NCBI GenBank assembly: GCA_938030645.1
Contig: CALHHQ010000354.1
Coordinates: 1 to 19,049, forward strand
Source of the DNA: an uncultured Rhizobiaceae group bacterium
GTDB lineage: Bacteria; Pseudomonadota; Alphaproteobacteria; Rhizobiales; Rhizobiaceae
Length of the DNA stretch: 19,049 nt
Reading direction: 5' to 3'
Shown piece by piece: positions 1-7,660 of the stretch; position 1 is the first letter of the stretch; each line of letters opens with the position of its first letter. The translations under genes and the position numbers were made by a program. The notes below the pieces were generated by a model. It worked only from the letters and a program-made list of their open reading frames with translations. It was not told the DNA's origin and made no database searches.

Positions 1-537
1 CAACCCCTGCGTAATCATGGACAAAACGCGAGTCTGCTGTGGGGTGAGTGTCGCCAAACGCGCAATCAAATCTGCGATCTCAGGATCCGACTCAGTGGCA
101 AGTTCCACATCTTCCGGCTTCCAGACATCGCCGCGCAGAACACTGGTAATCGCCTCGCGAATGATATCAATGCCAGCAGATTTTGGCACAAAGCCAGAAG
201 CGCCCAATTCCAAAGCCCGACGAATGGTTGCTGGCTCATCACTTGCGGAAACGATCACAACTGGCAGCAATGCGTGTTCTGCGCGCAAAGACAGTAAACC
301 GGAAAATCCGCTCACGCCCGGCATAGATAGATCCAAAAGGACCAAATCGATTTCATTGGTTTCAGCAAGAATGATCTGCAGCTGTTTGAAATCACCAGCT
401 TCTAGAATTTCTGCAGGACCTATACCCTGCATACCTGCATCGAGGCCGCCCTCCAGAGCTTGGCGCATAGCACCACGAAACAGCGGATGATCATCTACTA
501 TAACCAGAGTTGCCACAGGTGTTGCAGCTGGGTTCAT
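1..537 (-). CDS. LuxR/NarL-family response regulator, C-terminus cut by window edge
   Basis: Two-component response regulator, expected to bind DNA after phosphorylation by a histidine kinase not seen here. It reads leftward from ATG at 535-537 and runs off the left edge after 179 codons. The receiver domain covers about residues 10-130: acidic pair D15-D16 within VDDHPLFR, phospho-acceptor D69 in LLDLSMPG, and conserved K119 in FVPKS. An HTH_LuxR domain begins near residue 165 (LTPQQTRVLSMI) and is truncated. The start is supported by an AAGGGGAATGGTGAG stretch directly upstream. It is divergent from the small membrane protein/symporter/hydrolase/thioesterase run, which it may control; in proteobacteria, SSS transporter genes often sit beside such a regulator. 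The receiver and family call is firm. The target and signal are unknown. Confidence 0.93.
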   Translation of the reverse strand, partial: MNPAATPVATLVIVDDHPLFRGAMRQALEGGLDAGMQGIGPAEILEAGDFKQLQIILAETNEIDLVLLDLSMPGVSGFSGLLSLRAEHALLPVVIVSASDEPATIRRALELGASGFVPKSAGIDIIREAITSVLRGDVWKPEDVELATESDPEIADLIARLATLTPQQTRVLSMITQGL

Positions 538-730
538 CTCACCATTCCCCTTGTCGTCACGACTGTTATTATAGGTATAAATTTTGAACGCTTGAGTCCA
601 TGGGACATTGGTCGGAGAACAAAAGCTGCCGCACACTCCCTTGAACAAAACAAGGTTATTGTTGCGCTTTGCCAAAAAGAGCGGCAAATCTTAATTCTGT
701 TGCAACGGTCAGACAGATCTCGGACTTCAC
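538..730. promoter_or_regulatory. Divergent promoter region, response regulator / symporter operon
   Basis: This 193-bp gap should hold the promoters of both flanking units. On the minus strand a perfect TATAAT occurs at 568-573, about 30 bp before the regulator's ATG, but no good -35 lies 16-18 bp further upstream, which could mean the promoter needs an activator. A hairpin with a 6-bp stem (TTTGCC at 668-673, GGCAAA at 683-688) precedes the plus-strand gene. A short palindrome GTCG-TCA-CGAC lies at 553-563. I see no convincing plus-strand promoter. Confidence 0.4.
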
Positions 731-1018
731 ATGCGCCTCATGCAAAAATCAAAAATCAGTTGGTGGCAAAAAAGCCGACTTTTGTCTCTGTTTGGATTGG
801 CAGTTGTGATCGCTCTAGTGTTGTTTGTCAGCGTTGCGCTCAGCAATCCGCCAACAGATGAAAATCTGGGGCGTTTGAACGCTCTCATGTTATCGATCGT
901 TCCGCTCGTGGTGGTATTTGCAATCGCGATCTTTGCTCGTGTAAGTGAACACATCAACCTTCGTTCAGGTGGTTTGACGTCACAGCAAGAAACCCACTCA
1001 AAGCGGGGTCGGATATGA
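731..1018 (+). CDS. Small two-helix membrane protein, symporter partner (YjcH/DUF4212-like position)
   Basis: A 95-aa protein with two predicted membrane helices (about residues 17-37 and 51-69), a short hydrophilic loop (NPPTDENLGRLN) and a basic/polar tail. Its stop overlaps the symporter start as ATGA, so the two are probably translationally coupled. Small two-helix proteins immediately upstream of SSS symporters are a known pattern: DUF485 YjcH before ActP in E. coli, and DUF4212 proteins elsewhere. I cannot assign it firmly to either family from sequence alone. A second in-frame ATG at 740 is possible; neither start has a clear Shine-Dalgarno. It probably assists or stabilises the transporter, which is inference. 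Confidence 0.75.
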   Translation: MRLMQKSKISWWQKSRLLSLFGLAVVIALVLFVSVALSNPPTDENLGRLNALMLSIVPLVVVFAIAIFARVSEHINLRSGGLTSQQETHSKRGRI

Positions 1019-2628
1019 GCCTTGCTGATCACATTTCGCGTGATGAGAAACGTCTGGACTCAAAACGCATTGTTACCATTTTGTGGTTGGGCGGCATTGC
1101 ATTTGTTTTGGCCTATTTATCTTTGGTTCTATTGAGTCGCCTTGGGTTGCCGATAGAAATGGCCGTATCCATTATTGGAATGAGTATGATCGTCACCGCA
1201 GTGGCGTGCGGTTGGTTTGGCCGAACAATGACAAGCCGTGTTTTCTTCTTTTCAAACAGATTGACAGGAGTTGCACCGTCGGGCCTGGGGGGCAGCACGG
1301 ATTGGTTGAGCGGTGGCTTCCTTGGCTTTTTATTGATCGTCGGTTCTTCCGAGCGTCTTATTCTTGCCCCGACAGTAATGATCGGCATGTTGCTGTGCAC
1401 TGTTTTATTTGCAACAGCTTTTCAAAGATCAAATGTCTCTACCGTTTCAGGTTTTATGGCGATGAGATACGGCAAACGACGAGTGGGACTCGTCGCTTTG
1501 GTTTTTGTTTCTCTCATTCTTGGCCTACTGCTGGTGACCGAAGCGCGCTTGGCATCGCATTTGATGTCACAAATGCTGGGTATAAGTTCTTGGCAAGCGT
1601 TGGCGTTCGTAGTTGTTCTCATTGCTCTGCCAACCCTTATTGGTGGTTGGTTGGCCTTGATCATTGTCAATGCAATTCTGGTGATCTGGATATTAATTTG
1701 CGTGCTTTTGCCAGCCACAGTTTCCGGGTTTTTCTCAAGCCAATTGATCGCTGCGCTTTCCTATGAAGGGGCAGTCAATCCAATCAACAGTTTAGGTCTG
1801 GCCGAGTTGTTTGGATTGAACGGACTTGGCTTGCTGTCAAACAATATCCTGCACACGGCTCTTGCTGCGTTTGTTTTGAGTTGCGGTTTTGCCTGTTTGC
1901 CTCACGCCTTGTCACGACTCACACTCAGTTCTCATCATGTGACCGTGTTGGAAAGCCTTGGATGGAGCGCGCTTTCTGGGTTTTTGATATTGAGCGCCTT
2001 TCCACTGTCCATCGGTCTTCTTGCGGTCACAGCAAATGTGAGTGAACTGTCGATAGCGCTATCAAAACAACCCGTTCTGCAAATGCTTCCTGCTCTGGCC
2101 TTGCTTTTGGCTGCAATCAATTCTGCTTCTGTCACGGTGTTTGCTTTGTCCAGTGCAATTGTCAGACTTATGAGGCGAACACGGAACTTGGATCCGGGCG
2201 AGCGGACCATGTTTGGTACACGAGCGCTTTGTGTTGTTTTATGTCTAGGTCTATTGTTCTTGCTGCAAGACTTCACGCCAGAAATCGGCCCTCTTTTCCT
2301 AGCCGCAATCTGCATTTCGGCGGGCGCACTTTTTGCTCCTTTGACCATTGCCGTTTGGGCCTCACGAATTTCGTCATGGGCGGTCGCTTTGGCCATGGCC
2401 GTGGGAGGGGGCATCACAACGCTTTTGATTGCAGCGCCTTACCTTTCGCAATTCGTTGACAATGGATTGCTTTCCCAGCTGATCGGGTTTCCACCGATTT
2501 ATGCTGCAGGAATTGGTGTGCTAGCAAGTCTTCTCATCTTGGGCTTGGGCCGCGTTTTCGCGCTGGCCGGAAAATCTGCACAGGATGAAGCACTTAATGA
2601 TTTACGGCTCTTAAGCCGGGAAGTTTAA
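1015..2628 (+). CDS. Sodium:solute symporter family protein, ActP-like
   Basis: A 537-aa inner-membrane protein, almost entirely hydrophobic, with about 13 predicted helices, matching the size of the SSS family (TC 2.A.21), which couples Na+ entry to uptake of small solutes. ActP-like landmarks are TGVAPSGLGGSTDWLSGGFL (about residues 84-103, the family's substrate/Na+ region), GFACLPHALSRL (like GTAGLPHILMRF of ActP) and NSASVTVFALSSAIV (like the TM8 Na2-site segment). Divergence elsewhere is large, so acetate is not a safe substrate call; short organic acids are plausible. The start overlaps the upstream gene by ATGA, and the alpha/beta hydrolase begins 7 bp after the stop. Regulation is probably through the divergent response regulator. 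Confidence 0.85.
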   Translation: MSLADHISRDEKRLDSKRIVTILWLGGIAFVLAYLSLVLLSRLGLPIEMAVSIIGMSMIVTAVACGWFGRTMTSRVFFFSNRLTGVAPSGLGGSTDWLSGGFLGFLLIVGSSERLILAPTVMIGMLLCTVLFATAFQRSNVSTVSGFMAMRYGKRRVGLVALVFVSLILGLLLVTEARLASHLMSQMLGISSWQALAFVVVLIALPTLIGGWLALIIVNAILVIWILICVLLPATVSGFFSSQLIAALSYEGAVNPINSLGLAELFGLNGLGLLSNNILHTALAAFVLSCGFACLPHALSRLTLSSHHVTVLESLGWSALSGFLILSAFPLSIGLLAVTANVSELSIALSKQPVLQMLPALALLLAAINSASVTVFALSSAIVRLMRRTRNLDPGERTMFGTRALCVVLCLGLLFLLQDFTPEIGPLFLAAICISAGALFAPLTIAVWASRISSWAVALAMAVGGGITTLLIAAPYLSQFVDNGLLSQLIGFPPIYAAGIGVLASLLILGLGRVFALAGKSAQDEALNDLRLLSREV

Positions 2629-2635
2629 GCTCCTT

Positions 2636-3616
2636 ATGTCCGTTCCGCTTTCTATAGACCCCGTTCTATTCTCAGACGAAACCATTGATCCTGAAACTCG
2701 GGCTTTCAATGAAGAAATGATCGCGGTTCAGGCTGAAGCTGATGACATGTGGCTCAAGACGCCAGCGCAAATTCGGCAAGCACGGCTTGACGGCGGCGGA
2801 CCTTTCCCGATCGAAGCTGCAGAAGCTTCTGCGGAAAACAAGTTAGTAGAATTTGGCAATCGCCCATCTGTTAAAGTTCGCATTTTCAAACCAAAACTTG
2901 GCACCTCGCGGGGGACGTATTTGCATCTTCACGGCGGCGGTTGGGCGCTTGGGACAGCGGATGGCCAAGACGAACGTTTGCAAGACATTGCCGACAATTG
3001 CTTATTAAATTGTGTTTCCGTTGACTACCGCCTCGCCCCAGAACATCCCTATCCTTGCGGACCTGATGATTGTGAAACGGCCGCACTGTGGTTGTTACAA
3101 GGAGAGCACGATCTCAACACCGAAACACTCACAATTGGTGGTGAAAGTGCGGGGGCTCATCTTTCTGTTGTGACCATGTTACGTTTGCGAAATGCTCTCG
3201 GCAAATGCCCATTTCATGGTGCCAATCTAACAGCTGGTGTTTACGATCTTGGCCAAAGTCCCAGCGCCAAAAACTGGGGGCAGCTCAAGTTGATTTTGAA
3301 CACACGCGACATGCAAATGTTTGCTACCGGATATTTGCAAAATGGTGAGAACATTCGTGACGAAGATGTCTCACCTTTTTTTGCAAGTTTGGAAGACATG
3401 CCACCAGCGTTGTTTTCCGTTGGAACGAAAGATCTTCTGCTGGACGACAGCTTGCTGATGGCGAGCCGTTGGCACGCTCAAAATGGCAACGCTGATTTGC
3501 ACGTCACACCCGGTGGTTGTCATGTTTTTCAGAGTTTTCGACATCTGAAAATCGCAATGGACAGCAATGCACGCATCGACGCATTTCTGAATTCTGTTGG
3601 ACCAGCAAGAACATGA
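2636..3616 (+). CDS. Alpha/beta hydrolase, hormone-sensitive-lipase type
   Basis: A 326-aa cytoplasmic esterase/lipase-like enzyme of the alpha/beta hydrolase fold-3 (HSL, family IV) group. Visible landmarks are the oxyanion-hole motif HGGGWALG (H99, G100-G102), the nucleophile elbow GGESAG with S171, acid D266 (VGTKDLLLDD) and base H296 (PGGCHVFQSF). All catalytic parts are therefore present and correctly ordered. There is no signal peptide. The gene starts 7 bp after the symporter stop and ends in an ATGA overlap with the thioesterase, so all are probably on one message. Family members hydrolyse short- to medium-chain esters. The real substrate is unknown, but the context suggests a compound brought in by the symporter. 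Confidence 0.92.
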   Translation: MSVPLSIDPVLFSDETIDPETRAFNEEMIAVQAEADDMWLKTPAQIRQARLDGGGPFPIEAAEASAENKLVEFGNRPSVKVRIFKPKLGTSRGTYLHLHGGGWALGTADGQDERLQDIADNCLLNCVSVDYRLAPEHPYPCGPDDCETAALWLLQGEHDLNTETLTIGGESAGAHLSVVTMLRLRNALGKCPFHGANLTAGVYDLGQSPSAKNWGQLKLILNTRDMQMFATGYLQNGENIRDEDVSPFFASLEDMPPALFSVGTKDLLLDDSLLMASRWHAQNGNADLHVTPGGCHVFQSFRHLKIAMDSNARIDAFLNSVGPART

Positions 3617-4437
3617 GTTTTGGAATTGTCACCCATAAGAGCTTCGTCAATTCTTGGGAATGCGATGAGAACGTGCATCTCAATGTCCAGTTTTACTGGA
3701 AACGATTTGGTCAAGCCGTGACAGTTTTTCAGCAGAGTGAAGGATTGGAGCCGCAGCGCTGGAGCAACCGGCATGTACGCTATCATTCAGAACTCGGAAT
3801 GAGTGCCAACACGACTGTTCGCTCTGCCGCCGTGGCGGGTGCCAATACACTGGTTCACCAACTCTATGGCGCAGGTGGCGATGTTCTGTCCGCAACCGCG
3901 GTGGATGAATTTGCCAATTCATTTGACGCTCAAAACGCACACGTTCTGAATATACCTGATGCCGCTCTTCCTCGAAGCCTGCAAAGCAAACCGCTTTCTA
4001 TCGTCGATGCTGACGAAATGTTAAAAACTAGAAACGGCGTGTTGAGCCATTTGTCTGTGATTTCTTCGAAAGAATGTGATGACGAAGGTGTGTTGCTGGA
4101 TGAAAATCACATCAGTCGGTTCAGCGACGCTGCAGGACATCTTTGGCATCATATGGGAATTGATCGCGGATGGATGCAGAAGCAAAACCTTGGAAGCGTG
4201 GCTGTTGAAATGAGAACAACACGCCACGCGTTGCCGAAAAATGGAATGATCACTGAGATTGTCAGTTGGGTTGATCAGGTGAGCGAGAAGACATTTTCAT
4301 TTCACCATCAGGTGAAAGATAGAATATCTGGAAATGTGCTGTATCGCGGTGCAGTTACCGCGCTCATGATGGACATCGCAGCCCGCAAGGCGGTTGCTTT
4401 GCCAGATACGTTTCGCGCGAAAGTGTTGAACTCTTAA
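3613..4437 (+). CDS. Double-hotdog acyl-CoA thioesterase-like protein
   Basis: A 274-aa protein resembling two fused 4HBT hotdog units. The N-terminal unit has the FadM/4HBT-like segment SWECDENVHLNVQFYWKRF, with D18 and N24 at the usual active-site region. The C-terminal unit contains DAAGHLWHHMGID, then alternating beta strands ending in RGAVTALMMDIAARKAVALP. Proteins of this type hydrolyse acyl-CoA thioesters, in the cytoplasm. The ATG at 3613 is chosen because it overlaps the hydrolase stop by 4 bp; the open frame extends further upstream only inside the hydrolase gene. Pairing with an esterase suggests sequential release of an acid from an imported ester or thioester. The substrate is unknown. 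Confidence 0.85.
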   Translation: MSFGIVTHKSFVNSWECDENVHLNVQFYWKRFGQAVTVFQQSEGLEPQRWSNRHVRYHSELGMSANTTVRSAAVAGANTLVHQLYGAGGDVLSATAVDEFANSFDAQNAHVLNIPDAALPRSLQSKPLSIVDADEMLKTRNGVLSHLSVISSKECDDEGVLLDENHISRFSDAAGHLWHHMGIDRGWMQKQNLGSVAVEMRTTRHALPKNGMITEIVSWVDQVSEKTFSFHHQVKDRISGNVLYRGAVTALMMDIAARKAVALPDTFRAKVLNS

Positions 4438-4440
4438 AAA

Positions 4441-4501
4441 CCGCGCACAGGACATCTCTTGAAACACCTGTTCTTTGGCACCCATTTGTGGCAACACGCG
4501 G
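4441..4501 (+). other. Possible folded leader before DUF952-pyrD
   Basis: Nested complementary segments lie in the 100-bp gap: CCGCG (4441-4445) with CGCGG (4497-4501), enclosing ACAGG (4447-4451) with CCTGT (4467-4471) and a weaker CAC/GTG pair near 4479-4490. They could form a small branched RNA. Short helices like these also arise by chance, so this is a weak call. No U-tract follows, so it is not an intrinsic terminator. Confidence 0.2.
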
Positions 4502-4537
4502 CACGCACGGCCAAATGACGATCTCAGGATTTCCGCA

Positions 4538-4888
4538 ATGACAGATTCAATTATCTACAAAATCACACCGGCTGATGCATGGCAGAAAGCCAAGGCGAAA
4601 GGTGTTTTTGAAGGTGCGCCGATTGATTTGGCGGATGGATATATTCATTTCTCTACGGCAGAACAGGCCCGCGAAACCGCAGCCAAACACTTCACAGGTC
4701 AAGATGGCTTGCTGTTGGTTGCTGTTGATACAGACGCGTTGGGCGAAGCTTTGAAGTGGGAAGTTTCACGCGGGGACGCGTTGTTTCCGCACCTCTATGC
4801 ACATCTTTCCATGGACGCTGTGATTTGGGAAAAACCCATGCCACTTGATGAAAACGGTGTTCATCAAATGCCACTTGGGGACGCTTAG
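4538..4888 (+). CDS. DUF952 domain-containing protein
   Basis: A 116-aa cytoplasmic protein matching DUF952 (PF06108) in length and pattern: it starts with IIYKITPADAW, has the conserved ADGYIHFSTAEQ segment (residues 32-43) and then KWEVSRGDALFPHLYAHL. The biochemical function of the family is not established. Its fold is often related to ADP-ribosyltransferase-like proteins, which I recall but cannot test here. The ATG at 4538 follows AGGA at 4526-4529 and fits the family's N-terminus; the longer open frame from 4475 does not. An 8-codon ORF (4515-4541) ends in an ATGA overlap with this start. pyrD follows 3 bp after the stop, a pairing common in alphaproteobacteria. Confidence 0.92.
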   Translation: MTDSIIYKITPADAWQKAKAKGVFEGAPIDLADGYIHFSTAEQARETAAKHFTGQDGLLLVAVDTDALGEALKWEVSRGDALFPHLYAHLSMDAVIWEKPMPLDENGVHQMPLGDA

Positions 4889-4891
4889 TCG

Positions 4892-5977
4892 ATGAGCCTG
4901 TATTCTAAGATTGGCAAAGAGCTCTTCTTTAAGTTTGACGCTGAACAAGCGCATGGGCTGTCCATACGCGGCTTAAAAACAGGACTGCACCCGAGATTTC
5001 ATGCTGGGTTTGATCCGCGCCTAAATGTAGATATTGCTGGTTTGAACTTTCCAAACCCGTTGGGCATGGCAGCTGGATATGACAAAAATGGAGACGTGCC
5101 TGACGCTCTGTTGGCACTGGGTTTTGGTCACACTGAAGTTGGAACCGTCACACCTCTGCCACAACCCGGAAACCCAAAGCCGCGCATTTTTCGATTGAAG
5201 GAAGATCGGGCCGTTATCAATCGGCTTGGCTTTAATTCAAAAGGTCATTCTGCTGCTTTGGGTCAATTGAAAAAACGAAAAGCAAAGGGCGGAATTGTCG
5301 GCATTAATATCGGAGCCAATAAAACGAGTGAAGACTTCGGTGGTGATTATGTGAAAGGCATTGAGGCCTTTGGTGCGCTTGCTGACTATTTCACAGTCAA
5401 TATCTCTTCGCCCAACACGCCGGGATTGCGTGCTCTGCAAGGTGCGGATCCTTTAGCTGACTTGCTGCAACGGGTAGATGATGCGGTTGAGGCGACGGGT
5501 CGCGAAACGCCTGTATTTTTGAAAGTCGCACCAGACCTTACCGAAGTTGAAATCGATGACATTTCGAAAGCCGTGTTGGGGTCCAACATCGATGCATTGA
5601 TTGTTTCCAACACCACATTGTCACGAACCGGACTGAGAAGCGGCTCTGTAACGCAAGAAGCAGGTGGACTGTCTGGCGCGCCATTGTTTGAACGTTCTAC
5701 AATTGTGTTGGCAAAAGCGCATGCGCGATTGGAAGGCAAAGTGCCTTTGGTGGGCGTTGGGGGCGTGAACAGCGCTGAAACGGCATGGCAAAAAATTGAA
5801 GCCGGAGCATCATTGGTTCAGCTTTACACAGGTCTCATCTACGAAGGACCATCACTTCCTAAGATAATATTGCAAGGATTGAGCAAGCAGCTTGATCGTG
5901 AGGGGCTTTCCTCAATCAAAGAGGCTTGCGGGCGACAATCAGATGATTGGTCTAAGCGGGAATTGTTGCTGTCTTAA
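4892..5977 (+). CDS. pyrD: Dihydroorotate dehydrogenase (quinone), class 2
   Basis: Catalyses dihydroorotate to orotate, the fourth step of pyrimidine synthesis, passing electrons through FMN to membrane quinone. The 361 aa match class 2 enzymes, including the N-terminal helical part that docks on the inner membrane (SKIGKELFFKFDAEQAHGL). Visible landmarks are MAAGYDKNGDVPDALLALG, VGTVTPLPQPGNPKPRIFRL, NRLGFNSKG, the active-site loop NISSPNTPGLR with N170, catalytic S173 and N175, the NTTLSR and GLSGAPL segments, and the FMN-phosphate site VGVGGV...LVQLYTGLIYEGP. It is probably cotranscribed with DUF952, 3 bp upstream. Its last 26 bp overlap the end of the convergent MATE gene. Confidence 0.97.
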   Translation: MSLYSKIGKELFFKFDAEQAHGLSIRGLKTGLHPRFHAGFDPRLNVDIAGLNFPNPLGMAAGYDKNGDVPDALLALGFGHTEVGTVTPLPQPGNPKPRIFRLKEDRAVINRLGFNSKGHSAALGQLKKRKAKGGIVGINIGANKTSEDFGGDYVKGIEAFGALADYFTVNISSPNTPGLRALQGADPLADLLQRVDDAVEATGRETPVFLKVAPDLTEVEIDDISKAVLGSNIDALIVSNTTLSRTGLRSGSVTQEAGGLSGAPLFERSTIVLAKAHARLEGKVPLVGVGGVNSAETAWQKIEAGASLVQLYTGLIYEGPSLPKIILQGLSKQLDREGLSSIKEACGRQSDDWSKRELLLS

Positions 5978-7313
5978 AAGTCTTATCTGCTTTTGGCTTC
6001 AAACGCCTGTACAAAGTGATTCCGCGAATGCCGAGAAAGACTTCCAACGCAAACCACAGACCATGATTTCCGAACATGGGTGTAACGATGGCCCAAACGA
6101 TGAGATAGACCGCCAGCGAGATCAACATCATATTGCGCATGTCTTTTGACCATGTGGCGCCGATAAACACCCCATCCATCTGAAATGCCACAACGCCAAA
6201 CAGAGCTGTCAACGCCGCCCAAGGCAAATATTGATAAGCGACGAGGCGTACGGCTTCATTGACTACGAGAAAATCAATAGCGGTTTTGCCAAATGCAAAA
6301 TAAATCATTGTCGCAAATGCTGCGAGAATGAATCCCCACAGCAAACAAAGTCGTACCGACTTATCAAAGGCAGGTCTGTACTTTGCGCCAACAGCGCGAC
6401 CAGCCAATTGCTCTGCCGCCGTTGCAAATCCGTCTAGAAAATAGCCAGACACCATGAAGAAATTCATCAGCACTGCATTTGCCGCAAGTGTGTTTTCATC
6501 AAACCGCGCACCTTGCGCGGCAAAAAAAGCAAAAGCGAAAAATAGTACGAATGAGCGGATCATGATGTCACGGTTCACACCAAACAAACGCCGCAGTGCA
6601 GCACTATCTAGCAACGTTTTTACATCTGGCAGTTTGTGACCACGATAATGGCGATAGGCGATTGCAAGCCCAAAGACTGCTGCAGTAGCCTCTGCAACAA
6701 CTGTTGCCCAAGCAACACCCTCAATGCCCCAGCCGAAATGCAGTCCAAGAAGCAGGGACAAAACGATGTTGGAACCGCTGAGAATGATTTGAAGGACCAG
6801 ACCAAGTTGCGCCCTAGCCTGACCAAGAATCCAACCCAAAATGACATAGTTCAAAAGTGATAGGGGTGTAGCCAAAACGCGAATTGAAAAATACGTGCGG
6901 GTGGCTGCTTCCACCTCCCCCGTCACACCCATGGCCCAAACACCTAAGTCGAGGATCAACGGTGAAACCAACACGACCAACAATCCAATGATAACCGACA
7001 ACACCAGCGCACGCAGAAGAATGATCTTTTGCTGGTTCTCGTCTCTCGCACCCATAGCTTGAGCCACAAGCGCGGTTGTGCTGGATCGCAGAAAATTAAA
7101 CGTGGTAAAAATGATGTCGAAAAGAATGGCGCCAATTGCCAATCCGCCGAGTGCCGCAGCACTTCCTAACTGACCAATCACGCCCGTATCTACGATGCCT
7201 AACAAAGGTGTTGTTAGATAAGCGAGAGTGGTCGGCCATGCGATGGCCAGTACCATACGATTGTCAACGTTGAACGGCTTCTCAGCTTTTGAGAAGTTTT
7301 CTGTTTCAGCCAC
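5952..7313 (-). CDS. MATE family efflux transporter, DinF-like
   Basis: A 453-aa inner-membrane antiporter with about 12 helices in two similar halves, the normal length for MATE (multidrug and toxic compound extrusion) proteins that expel cationic drugs or metabolites using H+ or Na+. The N-terminal signature AIAWPTTLAYLTTPLLGIVD and FNFLRSSTTALVAQAMGA point to the DinF-like branch. The second half has FFAAQGARFDENTLAANAVLMN and FLDGFATAAEQLAGRAVGA. The start is GTG at 7311-7313, preceded by an in-frame stop five codons upstream, and overlaps the DUF6460 gene by 8 bp. No clear Shine-Dalgarno is seen, so coupling to the upstream gene is likely. The next in-frame ATG would remove part of the first helix. 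Substrate unknown. Confidence 0.93.
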   Translation of the reverse strand: MAETENFSKAEKPFNVDNRMVLAIAWPTTLAYLTTPLLGIVDTGVIGQLGSAAALGGLAIGAILFDIIFTTFNFLRSSTTALVAQAMGARDENQQKIILLRALVLSVIIGLLVVLVSPLILDLGVWAMGVTGEVEAATRTYFSIRVLATPLSLLNYVILGWILGQARAQLGLVLQIILSGSNIVLSLLLGLHFGWGIEGVAWATVVAEATAAVFGLAIAYRHYRGHKLPDVKTLLDSAALRRLFGVNRDIMIRSFVLFFAFAFFAAQGARFDENTLAANAVLMNFFMVSGYFLDGFATAAEQLAGRAVGAKYRPAFDKSVRLCLLWGFILAAFATMIYFAFGKTAIDFLVVNEAVRLVAYQYLPWAALTALFGVVAFQMDGVFIGATWSKDMRNMMLISLAVYLIVWAIVTPMFGNHGLWFALEVFLGIRGITLYRRLKPKADKTFKTATIPA

Positions 7314-7581
7314 GCGGGGAACGGAAATTCATAATCCGCAATATAATAAATGCTGGCACGACAATGGCAGCGCCCAATAAGAGATATTCAAGAGAATTGG
7401 TGATGGCATCGAATCCCAAATTCCAAAGACGCGAGAAGAAATTTATAATGCCATTGTAAATATCGCGCGGGGCCCAACCAATTGTGCTCATAACAACGCC
7501 TACGATGAGTGAAATCACGGCAAGCTTGATAAATACCCGAATTGGGGAATCGCCCAGAAATCTTGTAACAACGTTGCTCAT
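7306..7581 (-). CDS. DUF6460 small membrane protein
   Basis: A 91-aa protein with two hydrophobic segments (VFIKLAVISLIVGVVMSTIGW, and SLEYLLLGAAIVVPAFIILRI near the C-terminus). The N-terminal pattern SNVVTRFLGDSPIRVFIKL matches my memory of alphaproteobacterial DUF6460 proteins. Function is not known. The ATG at 7579-7581 is chosen over the longer open frame because GGAG lies 7 nt upstream and the family begins there. It overlaps the MATE start by 8 bp and lies 79 bp downstream of DUF3429, with a long hairpin in that gap. Confidence 0.85.
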   Translation of the reverse strand: MSNVVTRFLGDSPIRVFIKLAVISLIVGVVMSTIGWAPRDIYNGIINFFSRLWNLGFDAITNSLEYLLLGAAIVVPAFIILRIMNFRSPRG

Positions 7582-7601
7582 TTTGGCTCCAAAGGTTGGC
7601 C

Positions 7602-7642
7602 TGATTGTAGCCGCAACATAGGTGCGAGGTTGCGACCAATCA
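7602..7642 (-). other. Intercistronic stem-loop between DUF3429 and DUF6460 genes
   Basis: Two nested helices: TGATTG (7602-7607) pairs with CAATCA (7637-7642), and CGCAAC (7612-7617) pairs with GTTGCG (7629-7634). This gives 12 base pairs with a 4x2 internal loop and an 11-nt apical loop. It lies wholly in the 79-bp gap and ends about 20 nt before the DUF6460 start. No U-run follows on the transcribed (minus) strand, so an mRNA processing or stability element is more likely than an intrinsic terminator. Confidence 0.45.
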
Positions 7643-7660
7643 ACGACAGATTGCTGTTTG

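Noticed and set aside
3517..3612. 32-codon N-terminal extension of the double-hotdog thioesterase
   Set aside because: It lies wholly inside the hydrolase gene, over the catalytic H296 region. The ATGA start at 3613 fits the family better.
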